The notes: a model not told the origin generated them from the sequence alone. A stretch of DNA of 45,462 nucleotides from Clostridia bacterium (GCA_017446155.1 JAFSRI010000036.1:1-45462); one strand, 5' to 3'; positions 14,968 to 24,383 are shown, counted from the stretch's first letter. Program-made: numbers and translations.

Positions 14968-17130
14968 TTACTTAATTCGGTATGCAATCTCTACCACGAC
15001 GTCGGTCACAAAGCTGATCATTCTTCTTACAAGGTTGAAGAACAGCATTGCAATGAACATGATAAATACCATGCCGAGTATCGTGCCGAGAGTTGCGAGA
15101 ATGTTTTTACCCATCGAATATCCGTGCGTCGTCATCGTTCCGAAGAAGACGAGGAGTCCTACCCAGACAAACGCAAGGGTGTTTATAAGTGTGATTATCA
15201 TTTGCTCGTCGAGCGTTGCAACGTTTGAATAGATCGTTGCGGGTATAATGAGCAATGAAAGCGGCAAAAGTGAATACGACGTTGCAATGAATATATCTTT
15301 GAAGTTTCCTTCGCCGTCAAATAACGTCGTGATACACCAGTTAGCCACGCACCAAAGCATAAGCGGAACGATTACCGTTGCCATTTGCATCAGCACGCTG
15401 CTGTATTTTGCATTTGGGTTGAAGATATACGCCGTGCCGGAGCCTTGATACGTCATGGCAACTACCGCCAGCGCAACATGGAATATCGCGCCGCGGACAG
15501 AGCCGCGCTTTTCGTGTTTAAGATCCCAGAATCCGTCGAACGGATGCAGAATCAGGTGGAAGCCGAAGAGGACTTCCTCCCAGAACGTTCTCTTCTCTAC
15601 CTTTGCAATTCCCGCCTCGTTCTTTTTCTTTACAAAGCCAAAGAATTTCGCAAGTCCGAAAATGATGACGCCTATGATGATAATTACAAGAATAATGAAT
15701 TTTTCGATCCAGTTCTTACGCAGTTCTTTGTAGCAATCGGAATAACCCTCGACATCGTTTGCGGATTTATAGTATTTCATAGCCTCTTTATATTGCTGTT
15801 GCAAATAGAGGTTATTTCCTATACCAACATATGCCGCGTCGAAGTTGTTGTTTCTCTGCAAAACTTCATTCCAGCTTTTGAATGCACTGTCGTAATCCCT
15901 TATATTGTTATATCTTATAGCTTCCGCTATCTTATCGCCGTATTCCTGACGCTTATATACGGTGATCGAAGCGAGCGTCGAGTCGAGAACGTAAAGATCT
16001 GTGCCGAAATAATCTATCGCCGTCGGTTTTTTAAGGTTGCCGAGCTGAGAACCAACGTCGCCGAACGCGTAAAGAAGTTGCCCTTCACTGTCGTAGGTGT
16101 AGATTCTCGAACGGTTGACGTCGATAGTCGACCAAATTCCGTCCTCACCGAGCGCAACGTCAACAAGCTGCGAAGGTCCGGTGACAGCCGCATTTGCCGA
16201 ACTTGAAACCGCGGCCGACATAAAGCTGATTTCACCCACCGGCATAAAGAAACCGTTACGCACCATTACGTCGTCGCCTGCGGCGTTAAGACGTTTTACC
16301 GTCGCGTAGTTTTCATTGCCGGAGTTGATTGCCGCTTCAAGCGTCGTATCTGTTTTGGACGCCGTCTGAGTCGTACCGAACGTCGTTACATACACGAAAT
16401 CTTCGTCGTCGATTGCGATATTGTTGAACTCGACAGAGTTGTATGTTTCCGAAACCGTGTTCGGGAATATCATTCTACGAATACGAACGTCAAGCGGTAC
16501 CTGCGTTTTCTGAACGCCGACAAAACCTTGAAACGTTCCGTCGTCGTTTATTGCAAACACGCCGCTGTACGTCGATTTTGAAACGATATACATTCTTCCC
16601 GAGCTGTCAACGGCGATGTTCTTCGGACGGAAGAGCGTATCGTCGCCCATGACGTCTGCCTCGGGAGAGTAGATCGTGTGGTCGAAGTTGCCTTCGAGGT
16701 CGAAAACAACGATTCGAGCGTTAAGCGTATCGCAAACATAAATAAACTGACTGTTGGCGAACACGCCTTCGCAAGCGTTGAGCGCGTCCGGCACGCCCTG
16801 TTCATTTACGAACTTGCTGATTTCCATTATTACCTGATTATCCGAATCAAGAACAACGACGCGACTGTTGCCCGTATCAGCGATATAAATTTTCATATCT
16901 TTTGACACGAACATATCACCCGGAGCTTTGAGCGGAGTGGAAAGGTTCATATCATAGCTCGTTATCGTTCTGTTTGGCGCGTAAGCGGGAGGAGAAAGGA
17001 GAATTTCTTTGTCCATCGAATACGTGTATGTCGAATAAGGCGTTGACGCCGCCGAAACCGACATAAATGCCGTCATTATAAGTATAAGGCAGACGGAAAG
17101 CGATACGATTTTGATTATTTTTTTCTTCAT
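14968..17130 (-). CDS. NHL beta-propeller, TPR and Yip1 membrane protein
   Basis: A 720-residue membrane protein with a signal peptide (1-28). Residues about 50-390 contain repeated strand units (DMFVSKDMKIYIADTGNSRVVVLD; NIAVDSSGRMYIVSK; the third near IDYFGTDLYVLDS) typical of an NHL beta-propeller, which would lie outside the cell. Residues about 395-470 form two TPR-like hairpins (NFDAAYVGIGNNLYLQQQYKEAMKYY). A membrane helix follows (about 478-498), then a Yip1-type domain with about five further helices to the C-terminus. It lies 14 bases upstream of the DUF5696 gene (reading direction) and behind the first permease pair. I infer a scaffold or sensor for the transporter; no enzymatic motif is seen. 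Confidence 0.8.
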   Translation of the reverse strand: MKKKIIKIVSLSVCLILIMTAFMSVSAASTPYSTYTYSMDKEILLSPPAYAPNRTITSYDMNLSTPLKAPGDMFVSKDMKIYIADTGNSRVVVLDSDNQVIMEISKFVNEQGVPDALNACEGVFANSQFIYVCDTLNARIVVFDLEGNFDHTIYSPEADVMGDDTLFRPKNIAVDSSGRMYIVSKSTYSGVFAINDDGTFQGFVGVQKTQVPLDVRIRRMIFPNTVSETYNSVEFNNIAIDDEDFVYVTTFGTTQTASKTDTTLEAAINSGNENYATVKRLNAAGDDVMVRNGFFMPVGEISFMSAAVSSSANAAVTGPSQLVDVALGEDGIWSTIDVNRSRIYTYDSEGQLLYAFGDVGSQLGNLKKPTAIDYFGTDLYVLDSTLASITVYKRQEYGDKIAEAIRYNNIRDYDSAFKSWNEVLQRNNNFDAAYVGIGNNLYLQQQYKEAMKYYKSANDVEGYSDCYKELRKNWIEKFIILVIIIIGVIIFGLAKFFGFVKKKNEAGIAKVEKRTFWEEVLFGFHLILHPFDGFWDLKHEKRGSVRGAIFHVALAVVAMTYQGSGTAYIFNPNAKYSSVLMQMATVIVPLMLWCVANWCITTLFDGEGNFKDIFIATSYSLLPLSLLIIPATIYSNVATLDEQMIITLINTLAFVWVGLLVFFGTMTTHGYSMGKNILATLGTILGMVFIMFIAMLFFNLVRRMISFVTDVVVEIAYRIK

Positions 17131-17155
17131 AATATATATAGCACCTCCCTTTCCG

Positions 17156-18028
17156 TCAGTCTTTCATACCGGATGTCGCCATCGTTTCAACGACTTGGCT
17201 CTGGCTGAATACGAACACCGCGATAGGAACGAGCATCATTACCACAGACGCGGCGCATCCGACGCCTGCCCTTGCGACACCGCCGGAAACTATCTGCTGA
17301 ACCGCATAGTTGAATGTTTTTAACTGCTCGCTCATGATGTATGTAGACGAGCCCATGTTCCACAAATCTTTGAACGAATACACGATAAGCGTAAGCCAAC
17401 CGGGTTTAACCATCGGCATCGCTATCGTCCAGTAGGTTCTCAGCTCGCTCGAACCGTCAAGTCTTGCCGATTCAAGCACCGCGTCTGAGATGTTTCCCTC
17501 CATGAACTGCTTCATAAGGAACATTCCGAGCGTCGAACCCCACGCGGGGATAATTACCGCGAGATATGTGTCGATCCATCCGAGGCGGCTCATCGTCATG
17601 TAGTTAACAATGGAAGCAACGGTCGTATGGAACATAAGTGAAAGTCTTACAAGTCTGAACAGAGCCGTTCTGCCCGGGAATTTGATTTTGGAGATCGTGT
17701 ATGCGGCAAGCGAACCGCAGACGAGGTTTCCGAAAGTACCCACGACGGAAATAAGCACTGTATTGAATATGTACCGCGAGAACGGCACCCAAGAGTCGGA
17801 CATGGCGTTGAACATGTCCGCGAAGTTTTGGAACGTCATATGTACGACGTAGAATCTCGGCGGATACTGCCAAAGTTCATCCATGGGTTTAAGTGACTGT
17901 ATTATAACGTAATACATCGGGATGAACATGAAAAGTCCGAAGATGATGAGGAATATACTTATTCCTATATCTCCTCCTGCCGAACGGCTGAGGACAACTT
18001 TATGGTTTCTTGTTCTTAATCTTGCCAT
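17156..18028 (-). CDS. Carbohydrate ABC transporter permease (MalG-type), second of operon
   Basis: A 290-residue CUT1 permease with six predicted membrane helices. The EAA loop is ESARLDGSSELRTYWTIAMPMVKP, close to the family pattern (EAA-x3-G-x9-I-x-LP). The N-terminus is short and basic, ending in a hydrophobic start. Its ATG at 18028 is one base after the stop of the upstream permease (TGATATG), so translation is probably coupled and no strong ribosome binding site is needed. It pairs with the gene at 18030-18992. Confidence 0.93.
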   Translation of the reverse strand: MARLRTRNHKVVLSRSAGGDIGISIFLIIFGLFMFIPMYYVIIQSLKPMDELWQYPPRFYVVHMTFQNFADMFNAMSDSWVPFSRYIFNTVLISVVGTFGNLVCGSLAAYTISKIKFPGRTALFRLVRLSLMFHTTVASIVNYMTMSRLGWIDTYLAVIIPAWGSTLGMFLMKQFMEGNISDAVLESARLDGSSELRTYWTIAMPMVKPGWLTLIVYSFKDLWNMGSSTYIMSEQLKTFNYAVQQIVSGGVARAGVGCAASVVMMLVPIAVFVFSQSQVVETMATSGMKD

Positions 18029-18029
18029 A

Positions 18030-18992
18030 TCACTGCCCTACCTTTGAAAGAATTTTATTGACCAGCATGTTCGAGCCGATCATTATAGCGAACAGTATCG
18101 TCGCTATCGCCGACGCATAGCCGACCTCAAATCTCTGCCCGCCGTAGTCCTGCAAGTGATGAACTATCGTCCACGCGCAGTAGTTTACGCTCGGGAAACC
18201 CGCAAGAGCGGTAACTATATCGCCGAAGCCGAACGACTGGGTAATCGACATTACCGCGCCGAACAGAAGCTGCTGTTTCATGTTCGGCAAGGTTATGTAC
18301 CAGAACTCTTGCCAACGGTTGCGGATGCCGTCAACGGCGCCCGCCTCATATTGTGCTTTATCAACGGCTTGCAAACCGCCGATGAACGACAGAAACGCTA
18401 CGCCGAGCGACGTCCAAAGGGCGACCACGATACAAATAGGCATAACGTACGTCGCGTTCTGGAAGAAGAGTATCGGCTGAGTTTCAATGCCGTATCTCAT
18501 AAGCAACGAGTTTACATAGCCGTACTCGTCGCCGTCAAAGGCGACCTTCCAGATGAGGTACACACCGCCGGAAATCGACGGAGCATAGAAAATAAGCGTT
18601 ACAACGGCTCTTATCTTCGGGGCAAGCTCGTTTATGAACCACGCCGTCACAAGTGAAAGCAGGTATGAAACGGGGCCCGTTACTACGGCGAAAATAAGCG
18701 TGTTCTCAATAGCCTTGAGGAACGTATCGTCGTCGAAGATGAGTCGCATATAGTTTTCAAGCCACACAAAGTGTTCAGGCTGAATGAGGTTGAAAACCGT
18801 GAAGCTGTAATAAATCGAAAGAACGACAGGACCTACGGTGAACGTAAAGAATATAAGGAAGAACGGCGCGCACATCAGATATGCAGCGTAGTTGCGTTTC
18901 ATTTCCTTCCACGTCCACTGCCATCTTGTCATATCTTTGCGGGCAACGGGCTTGCGAGGAGCCGCTGCTTTTGCGTTATCAGACATATTCAT
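18030..18992 (-). CDS. Carbohydrate ABC transporter permease (MalF-type), first of operon
   Basis: A 320-residue CUT1 permease. An N-terminal cytoplasmic region (about 1-35) is followed by a first membrane segment (about 36-60), and the family-typical EAA loop is EAGAVDGIRNRWQEFWYITLPN. AAGGAG precedes the ATG, and a second in-frame ATG two codons later is less well spaced. It sits directly downstream (44 bases) of the large solute-binding protein gene, as is usual in CUT1 operons. Confidence 0.93.
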   Translation of the reverse strand: MNMSDNAKAAAPRKPVARKDMTRWQWTWKEMKRNYAAYLMCAPFFLIFFTFTVGPVVLSIYYSFTVFNLIQPEHFVWLENYMRLIFDDDTFLKAIENTLIFAVVTGPVSYLLSLVTAWFINELAPKIRAVVTLIFYAPSISGGVYLIWKVAFDGDEYGYVNSLLMRYGIETQPILFFQNATYVMPICIVVALWTSLGVAFLSFIGGLQAVDKAQYEAGAVDGIRNRWQEFWYITLPNMKQQLLFGAVMSITQSFGFGDIVTALAGFPSVNYCAWTIVHHLQDYGGQRFEVGYASAIATILFAIMIGSNMLVNKILSKVGQ

Positions 18993-19036
18993 TTTTCTCC
19001 TTTTTCAGTAATATGTGTTTTGACAAAACGGCTTTT

Positions 19037-22000
19037 TCAGTCTTTCTTTTCAGCGGGAACGTAGAACTGGTTGTAGTTTGAAAGTTCCTCGCGTTTTCTG
19101 TCCATTTCGCTGTTGATTGTGTTTACGTATCTGAGAATCTCCTCCGCCGGGTTTGCGTTGTTGTTGTAAACCTCGGTGAAAGCGAACGTTACATATCTTG
19201 AAATAATGTAACTTCCGGGCATTTCATTTACGCAGAAGAGGTTGTTTGTAACTGTTTTGAGCGATTTGAGCTCGGTCGATGACCACGACATGGCGTTGAA
19301 TGCTTCAACGTTTGCGCTGTTGTATTTTCCGGCAGGGCCGAGGAGCGCTATCAATTCGTTTGCGTATTGGCTCTGTATATCGGTCCTCATCCACCATTCC
19401 ATGAATTTGAACCCTGCTTCGCCCACGTCCTCACCGCGTCTTGAAACAGCGTCCTCCATAAGTACCATGGCGGTAACTGCCGAATATGTCGAGCGGTTGA
19501 CGCTGCCGTCGGGTTGTTCGACTCCCGGCACGAGCGTGAAGCCCCAAAGACCTTTAAGCTCCGTTGCGAATATCGTAAACTGGTTGTAGAATGTGATGTA
19601 GTCCGCGATAAGTACCGGCATCTCACCCGTACGGAAACGGTTTGCGGAATCGTACGTTATCGGGAATTTATACTGTGTATAGAATTTGCAGAGCTGGTCG
19701 AACGCGGCAAGCGAGCTTTCCGTATCGAAGGAAATTGTCGTGCCGTTATTTGTAAAGAGCGATCCGCCGTGCTGATAAAGGAACATATAATATGTTGAAG
19801 TGCACGCGGCACTCGTTCCCATACCTACCATGTAGTTTTTCGATTGAAGTTTGGGAAGCATTGATTTAAATTCAGCCCACGTTTCGGGAATCGTAATACC
19901 GAGCTGCGCCAGAACGTCTTTACGGTAGAACATTACGTTGAACGACTGCGTCTGCGGTATACCGAACACCGCCTTAGGTCCGTCGGGCGAGCCAAGCGCG
20001 ACCGTCAGGGGCGTCATTGCGGCGGAGCTGAATCTTGACGTGAGCTCGTCAAGCCCTTCGTAACTGCTCAAATCATGTATCGCGCCGCGCACCGCATAGT
20101 CAATGACCTGCGTTTGCGATTCGCCCATCATGACGTCCGGACCGACGTGAGCCAGCGTTGCGGGAAGAAGCGTTCCGGCGGCAACGAGTTTAAGGTTTAC
20201 GGAAATACCGGGGTATGCTTTGCCGAAGTTTTCATCGATGAGCTCGCGGATTATCTGCGCGTACTCTCTTGAAACCGTCGTCCATACCTGTATCTGTATA
20301 ACGTCACCGGCATCGGTTTCGGAAGCGAAAGAATACCCGTCGTAGACGAAGCTTCCGACGAACGCTCTGATTTCAAACCATGCGTTCTGGAAGAAGTTTC
20401 CGTTTGCTTTCGGGAGCTTTTCACCCGCCGGCTGAATTATGAAATAGTCTATTGTCAGCGACTGCTTCATAATATTGTTGAGCCACGTTCCGAGCGAACC
20501 GATGTTTGATTTGAGAGCCGTAAAGTTCTTGGCTATCTGCCCTTCACTGTCTCGGTTCATCTTATAAAGGATCTGCGCGACGTTGAGCAGCGTCGCTGAG
20601 TTGGAACTTGATCCGCCGCTTATCTCGACGAACTGATTTGATACTTCCGTCAGTCTGTCGGCGAGCACTTTCATCTCGACGATCTCGTTATGAATACGGT
20701 TGTAGAAGCTGTAATCCATATACGGGTCGGGAGCGGTTCCCGTTATCTGCAAAATTTTAATGTATATTTCATTTATTCTGGAAAGGCAATCCTGTACTTC
20801 GGCATAAACGGGGCCGAAGTTACCGAGGACAACTTCAAGTGAGAAGGTGTGTTCGCCTTCGGAGAGGTAAAATTCAAATTCGTATGTTCCGTCCGAGAAG
20901 GGCGACACCTGCCATTTGGAATTATAAAGGAATTCGAGGTTGTTCGCTTCTTCAAACGGAACTTCTCCGTCAAGGCGCAGGCGTCTCGAAACGAACATAC
21001 CTGCAACCGCCGTCTGAAGGAAACGGGGATTTATCGTATACATTCCCGCCTGACCTTCCGGCACGGTTATCGTCCACTCAAACCACTGCCCTATCGTTCC
21101 CCAGTTTGATGAACCGATTGCGTTCAATATCTGGTACAACGGGTCCTGCGGACTTGTGATGGACGAGGTCGAATCGCTTATTGCATACAGGGTGCTGTCG
21201 GAGGTGTGAGTGTAATGCTCCGCTTCAATATATATCTTCGAGCCTTCGGGTGCGGTCGTGTAGCCTTTTGCCTTGCAATCCTCAAGATACTGCTCATAGG
21301 AGATCATTCCCTCGTGCTCTCTCACGGTGATGCTGCTTACTGCCATAGGCTCTTTCTGCGCTTCGAGGGTTATCGTGTTTTCGCCCGCCTCAAAGTAGAA
21401 ATAAAATTCGCCGTTGTAATATCCCGTCGGGTCAACCACGGTGTACGTCGTCCACTTCGGCGTTTCAACTTTCGTGGGACGGATCTGGTTGTGGTTGCCG
21501 TCCTCCTCGAAAACGATGTTGCCGTCGGCATCGCGGTCGTATTCGTCAGACCACAGCTTTGTAAGCACAAGATTTCTGACCTGATTGAAAGGAACCTCGC
21601 CGTTTATTCTGAGAGTTCTTTCAATATTCGTCGCTTTCGCCTTCAATGGATAATACTCGATGTCAATGGAGTAAAGCCCCGATTCGGGAACGTTGACTTT
21701 CCACGTCACCGAGCCGTATTCCGGCGTTATAAGCACGTTCTGCTTGCCGTCAAGGCTGTCGCTTACGCCGAAATTGTATGTAGACGCGCTGCTGTCCTCG
21801 CTTGCGGACTGCTTAAATTCGGAATAATTCGCGGCGTTGATAACAATATCTCCGCCCTTATAGAATTTCTTGTCCGAATGTTCATCTACATAATCCGGCC
21901 ATTTAATATCGCCGAGTATTTCAAGCGTTTCCTTAACATAGTCAGCCGTGGACGATTCGGTTCCTTCCGTAGCGGAAGCCGCCGATACCGCAAACACGGT

Positions 22001-22063
22001 GACAGATAAGAGCATAAACGCAAGAGTCAAGGCGATAAGTCTTGAAAAGAGTGTTTTTCTCAC
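19037..22063 (-). CDS. Composite extracellular solute-binding protein with two beta-modules
   Basis: A 1008-residue exported protein starting with GTG, with AAAGGAGG upstream. A Sec signal peptide (1-29) ends AVSAAS with no lipobox cysteine, unlike usual Gram-positive binding proteins. Two related beta-sandwich modules lie at about 65-250 and 275-440; both contain LR(I/L)(N/D)GEVPF, and the second begins IYIEAEHYT as in carbohydrate-binding modules of the CBM6/35 type. A helical region (about 440-570) leads to a CUT1 solute-binding domain at about 585-990 (IQVWTTVSREYAQIIRELI; YGIPQTQ-like and AEFKSMLPKL segments). A binding protein is normally about 430 residues, so the N-terminal half is added. 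It is the first gene of the operon. The glycan bound is unknown. Confidence 0.88.
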   Translation of the reverse strand: MRKTLFSRLIALTLAFMLLSVTVFAVSAASATEGTESSTADYVKETLEILGDIKWPDYVDEHSDKKFYKGGDIVINAANYSEFKQSASEDSSASTYNFGVSDSLDGKQNVLITPEYGSVTWKVNVPESGLYSIDIEYYPLKAKATNIERTLRINGEVPFNQVRNLVLTKLWSDEYDRDADGNIVFEEDGNHNQIRPTKVETPKWTTYTVVDPTGYYNGEFYFYFEAGENTITLEAQKEPMAVSSITVREHEGMISYEQYLEDCKAKGYTTAPEGSKIYIEAEHYTHTSDSTLYAISDSTSSITSPQDPLYQILNAIGSSNWGTIGQWFEWTITVPEGQAGMYTINPRFLQTAVAGMFVSRRLRLDGEVPFEEANNLEFLYNSKWQVSPFSDGTYEFEFYLSEGEHTFSLEVVLGNFGPVYAEVQDCLSRINEIYIKILQITGTAPDPYMDYSFYNRIHNEIVEMKVLADRLTEVSNQFVEISGGSSSNSATLLNVAQILYKMNRDSEGQIAKNFTALKSNIGSLGTWLNNIMKQSLTIDYFIIQPAGEKLPKANGNFFQNAWFEIRAFVGSFVYDGYSFASETDAGDVIQIQVWTTVSREYAQIIRELIDENFGKAYPGISVNLKLVAAGTLLPATLAHVGPDVMMGESQTQVIDYAVRGAIHDLSSYEGLDELTSRFSSAAMTPLTVALGSPDGPKAVFGIPQTQSFNVMFYRKDVLAQLGITIPETWAEFKSMLPKLQSKNYMVGMGTSAACTSTYYMFLYQHGGSLFTNNGTTISFDTESSLAAFDQLCKFYTQYKFPITYDSANRFRTGEMPVLIADYITFYNQFTIFATELKGLWGFTLVPGVEQPDGSVNRSTYSAVTAMVLMEDAVSRRGEDVGEAGFKFMEWWMRTDIQSQYANELIALLGPAGKYNSANVEAFNAMSWSSTELKSLKTVTNNLFCVNEMPGSYIISRYVTFAFTEVYNNNANPAEEILRYVNTINSEMDRKREELSNYNQFYVPAEKKD

Positions 22064-22147
22064 TTAACTTTCCTCCTTTGAAAATGCTGATTGAAAACCA
22101 CACGCCCGTCTGCTCACGACAGGCGTGCGGGTAATTTTTATAGGTGA

Positions 22148-22177
22148 ATAATATCACAATATAATATTTAAAGTCAA
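22148..22177 (-). promoter_or_regulatory. Promoter of the ABC/DUF5696 operon
   Basis: On the minus strand TTGACT (22177-22172) and TATTAT (22153-22148) are separated by 18 bases, about 85 bases before the binding-protein start codon. Surrounding DNA is strongly AT-rich. A second hairpin in the leader was not evident. Confidence 0.5.
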
Positions 22178-22464
22178 TAATAAAATTTAATTATAATTTT
22201 ACACATTCAGTTCTTTTTTTACATTCCAACCGCATTTTGTTCGCAAAAAAAGCGCAAAAAACAATCCTTTGCAAAATCTTTCCAAAGCAAAAAGCGCGCC
22301 GCTTTTCAGTTGACAATTTCCACATGTCGTTTTTAATGCTTGTTTTTGTTTTTTGCTTTTTAAAAAAATCAAGCTGTTATCTGTATTTTTTTAAATTGTC
22401 GTTTTTCTTTCAGTACGTTTCTTCTCACCACGGCACAAAGCCCTGCGTCCTTTAAGCAAAATAA

Positions 22465-22489
22465 AAATCCGACGTTTTGCGTCGGATTT
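22465..22489 (-). terminator. Terminator downstream of iscU
   Basis: AAATCCGACG (22465-22474) and CGTCGGATTT (22480-22489) pair perfectly around TTTTG, and on the minus strand TTATTTTG follows. It lies about 170 bases after the iscU stop. Confidence 0.75.
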
Positions 22490-22494
22490 CTTGC

Positions 22495-22516
22495 ATTTTG
22501 TCGATATTGACAAAAT
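22495..22516. repeat. Perfect inverted repeat
   Basis: ATTTTGTC (22495-22502) and GACAAAAT (22509-22516) flank GATATT. It lies between the iscU gene and its terminator hairpin. It could be a protein-binding site or an RNA hairpin in the iscU 3' region. Confidence 0.55.
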
Positions 22517-22658
22517 TATATTATACTTTTTTGTATATTGACGGAGCAAAACAAAAATTTATAATATTCGTCCGTTTTGCCGCCAAAACATTAGAATTTC
22601 ACGGCAAGCTAATTTTTAGTCGAAAACACTTTCAAACCGCACAAAAACGAACTTAAAA

Positions 22659-23102
22659 TCAATGTCCGTGCTCCTCAGCCGACGGGCAACATTCGCAGTT
22701 TCCGTCGCATGCACCGGGAATTTCCTTGTCAATGCCTTGGCGTTTATAATAGTCGGCAATAGCCGCCTTTACCGCCTCTTCGGCAAGAACGGAGCAATGT
22801 ATTTTTGCCGGAGGCAAACCGTCGAGCGCCTCAACTACCGCTTTGTTTGTAAGCGTCAGCGCCTCGTCCACCGTGTGTCCTTTTATCATTTCGGTGGCAA
22901 TGCTCGACGTTGCAATAGCCGAGCCGCAGCCGAACGTTTTGAATTTCACGTCAACTATCACGTTGTTTTCGATTTTCAAAAACATCTTCATTATGTCGCC
23001 GCAAACGGCGTTTCCAACCTCGCCCACACCGTCGGCGTCGGGTATTTCCCCCACGTTGCGCGGATGTGTGAAATGATCCATTACCTTTTCACTGTAAAGC
23101 AT
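22659..23102 (-). CDS. iscU: Iron-sulfur cluster scaffold IscU/NifU
   Basis: A 147-residue scaffold on which sulfur from IscS and iron assemble into [2Fe-2S]/[4Fe-4S] clusters. The three cluster cysteines are Cys34 (AVCGD, with Asp36 promoting release), Cys59 (FGCGSAIATS) and Cys103 (KIHCS). The C-terminus carries an extra Cys-rich tail (Cys132, 136, 138, 139), a feature of some clostridial NifU-type proteins. I start at the ATG at 23102 because AAGGAAG lies eight bases upstream; a longer frame starts with TTG inside that site. It follows iscS by 25 bases in the same transcript. Confidence 0.96.
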   Translation of the reverse strand: MLYSEKVMDHFTHPRNVGEIPDADGVGEVGNAVCGDIMKMFLKIENNVIVDVKFKTFGCGSAIATSSIATEMIKGHTVDEALTLTNKAVVEALDGLPPAKIHCSVLAEEAVKAAIADYYKRQGIDKEIPGACDGNCECCPSAEEHGH

Positions 23103-23127
23103 TCTGTTTTCTTCCTTTCGCAATTTT

Positions 23128-24291
23128 TCAGCCGTTGTAAAGCGGACTCATAAGTCTTAATCTCAAAACAACCTCCGGAAGTTTTTGAAGGATATAATCA
23201 ATATCCTCGTCGGTCGTTTCGTGCGTTATCGAAATTCTAAGCGACCCGTGCGCTTTTTCATGCGGAAGTCCTATCGCAAGCAAAACGTGCGACGGTTCAA
23301 GCGACCTTGACGAGCACGCGGAGCCGGTTGATACGCATATTCCCTCTTCGTTCAGCAAAAGCATCATGCTTTCGCCCTCGATATAGTCGAACGAGAAATT
23401 TGCGTTTCCGGCAAGTCTTCCCTCGCGCGGTCCGTTCAGGCGCGAATTCGGAATTGTTTTGAGCACAGTGTCGATGAGTCTGTCCCGTTTCCGGGCTATC
23501 TTATAAACTTCGCCGAGCTTATCCGTCGCTATCTCTATTGCCTTTGCAAGCGCACATATATACGGCACGTTCTCCGTGCCGGATCGCTTGCCCGCTTCCT
23601 GCCCGCCGCCGTTTATAAGATTCTGTATTCTTATTCCGCGCTTGATATACAGCGCGCCGATCCCCTTCGGAGCGTGGATCTTATGACCGGAGAGCGACAG
23701 CATATCGACGCCGAGTTTGTGCACATCTATCGGCACGTTGCCAACCGCTTGCACGGCGTCGGTAAAGAACAAAACACCCTTCTCTTTGCATACGGCGGAG
23801 ATTTCTTCTATCGGCATTATCGTGCCTATTTCGTTGTTTGCATACATAATTGCGACAAGCGTCGTATCGGGGCGGATTGCGTCCCTCACCTGCTCGGGGT
23901 AGACTCTGCCGTCGCCGTCGACGTCGAGATACGTCACCTCAAACCCCTCTTTTTCAAGTTGTTCGCATGTATACAACACCGCGTGATGTTCGACCTTGCT
24001 CGTTATAATGTGTTTTCCTTTTTTTACGTTTGCATACGCCGCGCCGCGAATAGCCCAGTTGTCAGCCTCCGTTCCGCACGACGTAAAGTATATCTCCGAT
24101 CGCATCGCGCCAAGCCTATCGGCTATCGTCGCGCGCGCCTGTTCGATCAGTTCTTTTGCGCGTTGCCCTTTTGTGTGAAGGCTTGACGGATTTCCCCATT
24201 CGTCCGTGAGCGCCGGCATCATCGCCTCTATCGCCTCTCTCGACGGCGCCGTTGTCGCCGCGTTGTCGGCATATACAAATCTTTTTTCCAT
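23128..24291 (-). CDS. iscS: Cysteine desulfurase IscS/NifS
   Basis: A 387-residue pyridoxal-phosphate enzyme that takes sulfur from cysteine for cluster assembly and tRNA thiolation. His103 (EHHAVLY) stacks on the cofactor, Asp178 (FTDAVQ) pairs with the ring, and Lys204 ([12 protein letters not shown]) is the Schiff-base lysine. Cys326 in [10 protein letters not shown] carries the persulfide. The conserved SGTENVP motif is present. GGAGG is spaced seven bases before the ATG at 24291. It is followed by its partner iscU; thiI, the other likely user of its sulfur, lies about 6 kb away on the other strand. Confidence 0.97.
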   Translation of the reverse strand: MEKRFVYADNAATTAPSREAIEAMMPALTDEWGNPSSLHTKGQRAKELIEQARATIADRLGAMRSEIYFTSCGTEADNWAIRGAAYANVKKGKHIITSKVEHHAVLYTCEQLEKEGFEVTYLDVDGDGRVYPEQVRDAIRPDTTLVAIMYANNEIGTIMPIEEISAVCKEKGVLFFTDAVQAVGNVPIDVHKLGVDMLSLSGHKIHAPKGIGALYIKRGIRIQNLINGGGQEAGKRSGTENVPYICALAKAIEIATDKLGEVYKIARKRDRLIDTVLKTIPNSRLNGPREGRLAGNANFSFDYIEGESMMLLLNEEGICVSTGSACSSRSLEPSHVLLAIGLPHEKAHGSLRISITHETTDEDIDYILQKLPEVVLRLRLMSPLYNG

Positions 24292-24383
24292 TGTTTTTCC
24301 TCCATGTATCACGCACCGAAAAAACAGTCCGCAACACTCCGGTTTCAGTTATTTTTTCCGAAAACGGACGTTTTATCCGCCGT

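Larger units (their letters stand above)
22064..22658. other. Intergenic region between ABC operon and iscU
   Basis: No protein-coding gene with a ribosome binding site is seen. The stretch contains the operon promoter (22148-22177), a small hairpin AAAAGCG/CGCTTTT (22290-22306) followed by T-rich sequence on the minus strand, the strong terminator at 22465-22489, and a perfect inverted repeat at 22495-22516. The two minus-strand hairpins probably end transcripts from iscU. Confidence 0.7.

Noticed and set aside
15385..16206. 273-codon plus-strand frame
   Set aside because: It is antisense to the NHL-Yip1 gene and has the composition of a shadow frame.
21206..22009. 267-codon plus-strand frame
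   Set aside because: It is antisense to the start of the solute-binding protein gene; no ribosome binding site or family resemblance.
22290..22306. Additional operator-like hairpin AAAAGCG/CGCTTTT
   Set aside because: It is short and better explained as a secondary minus-strand terminator after iscU; no separate finding.
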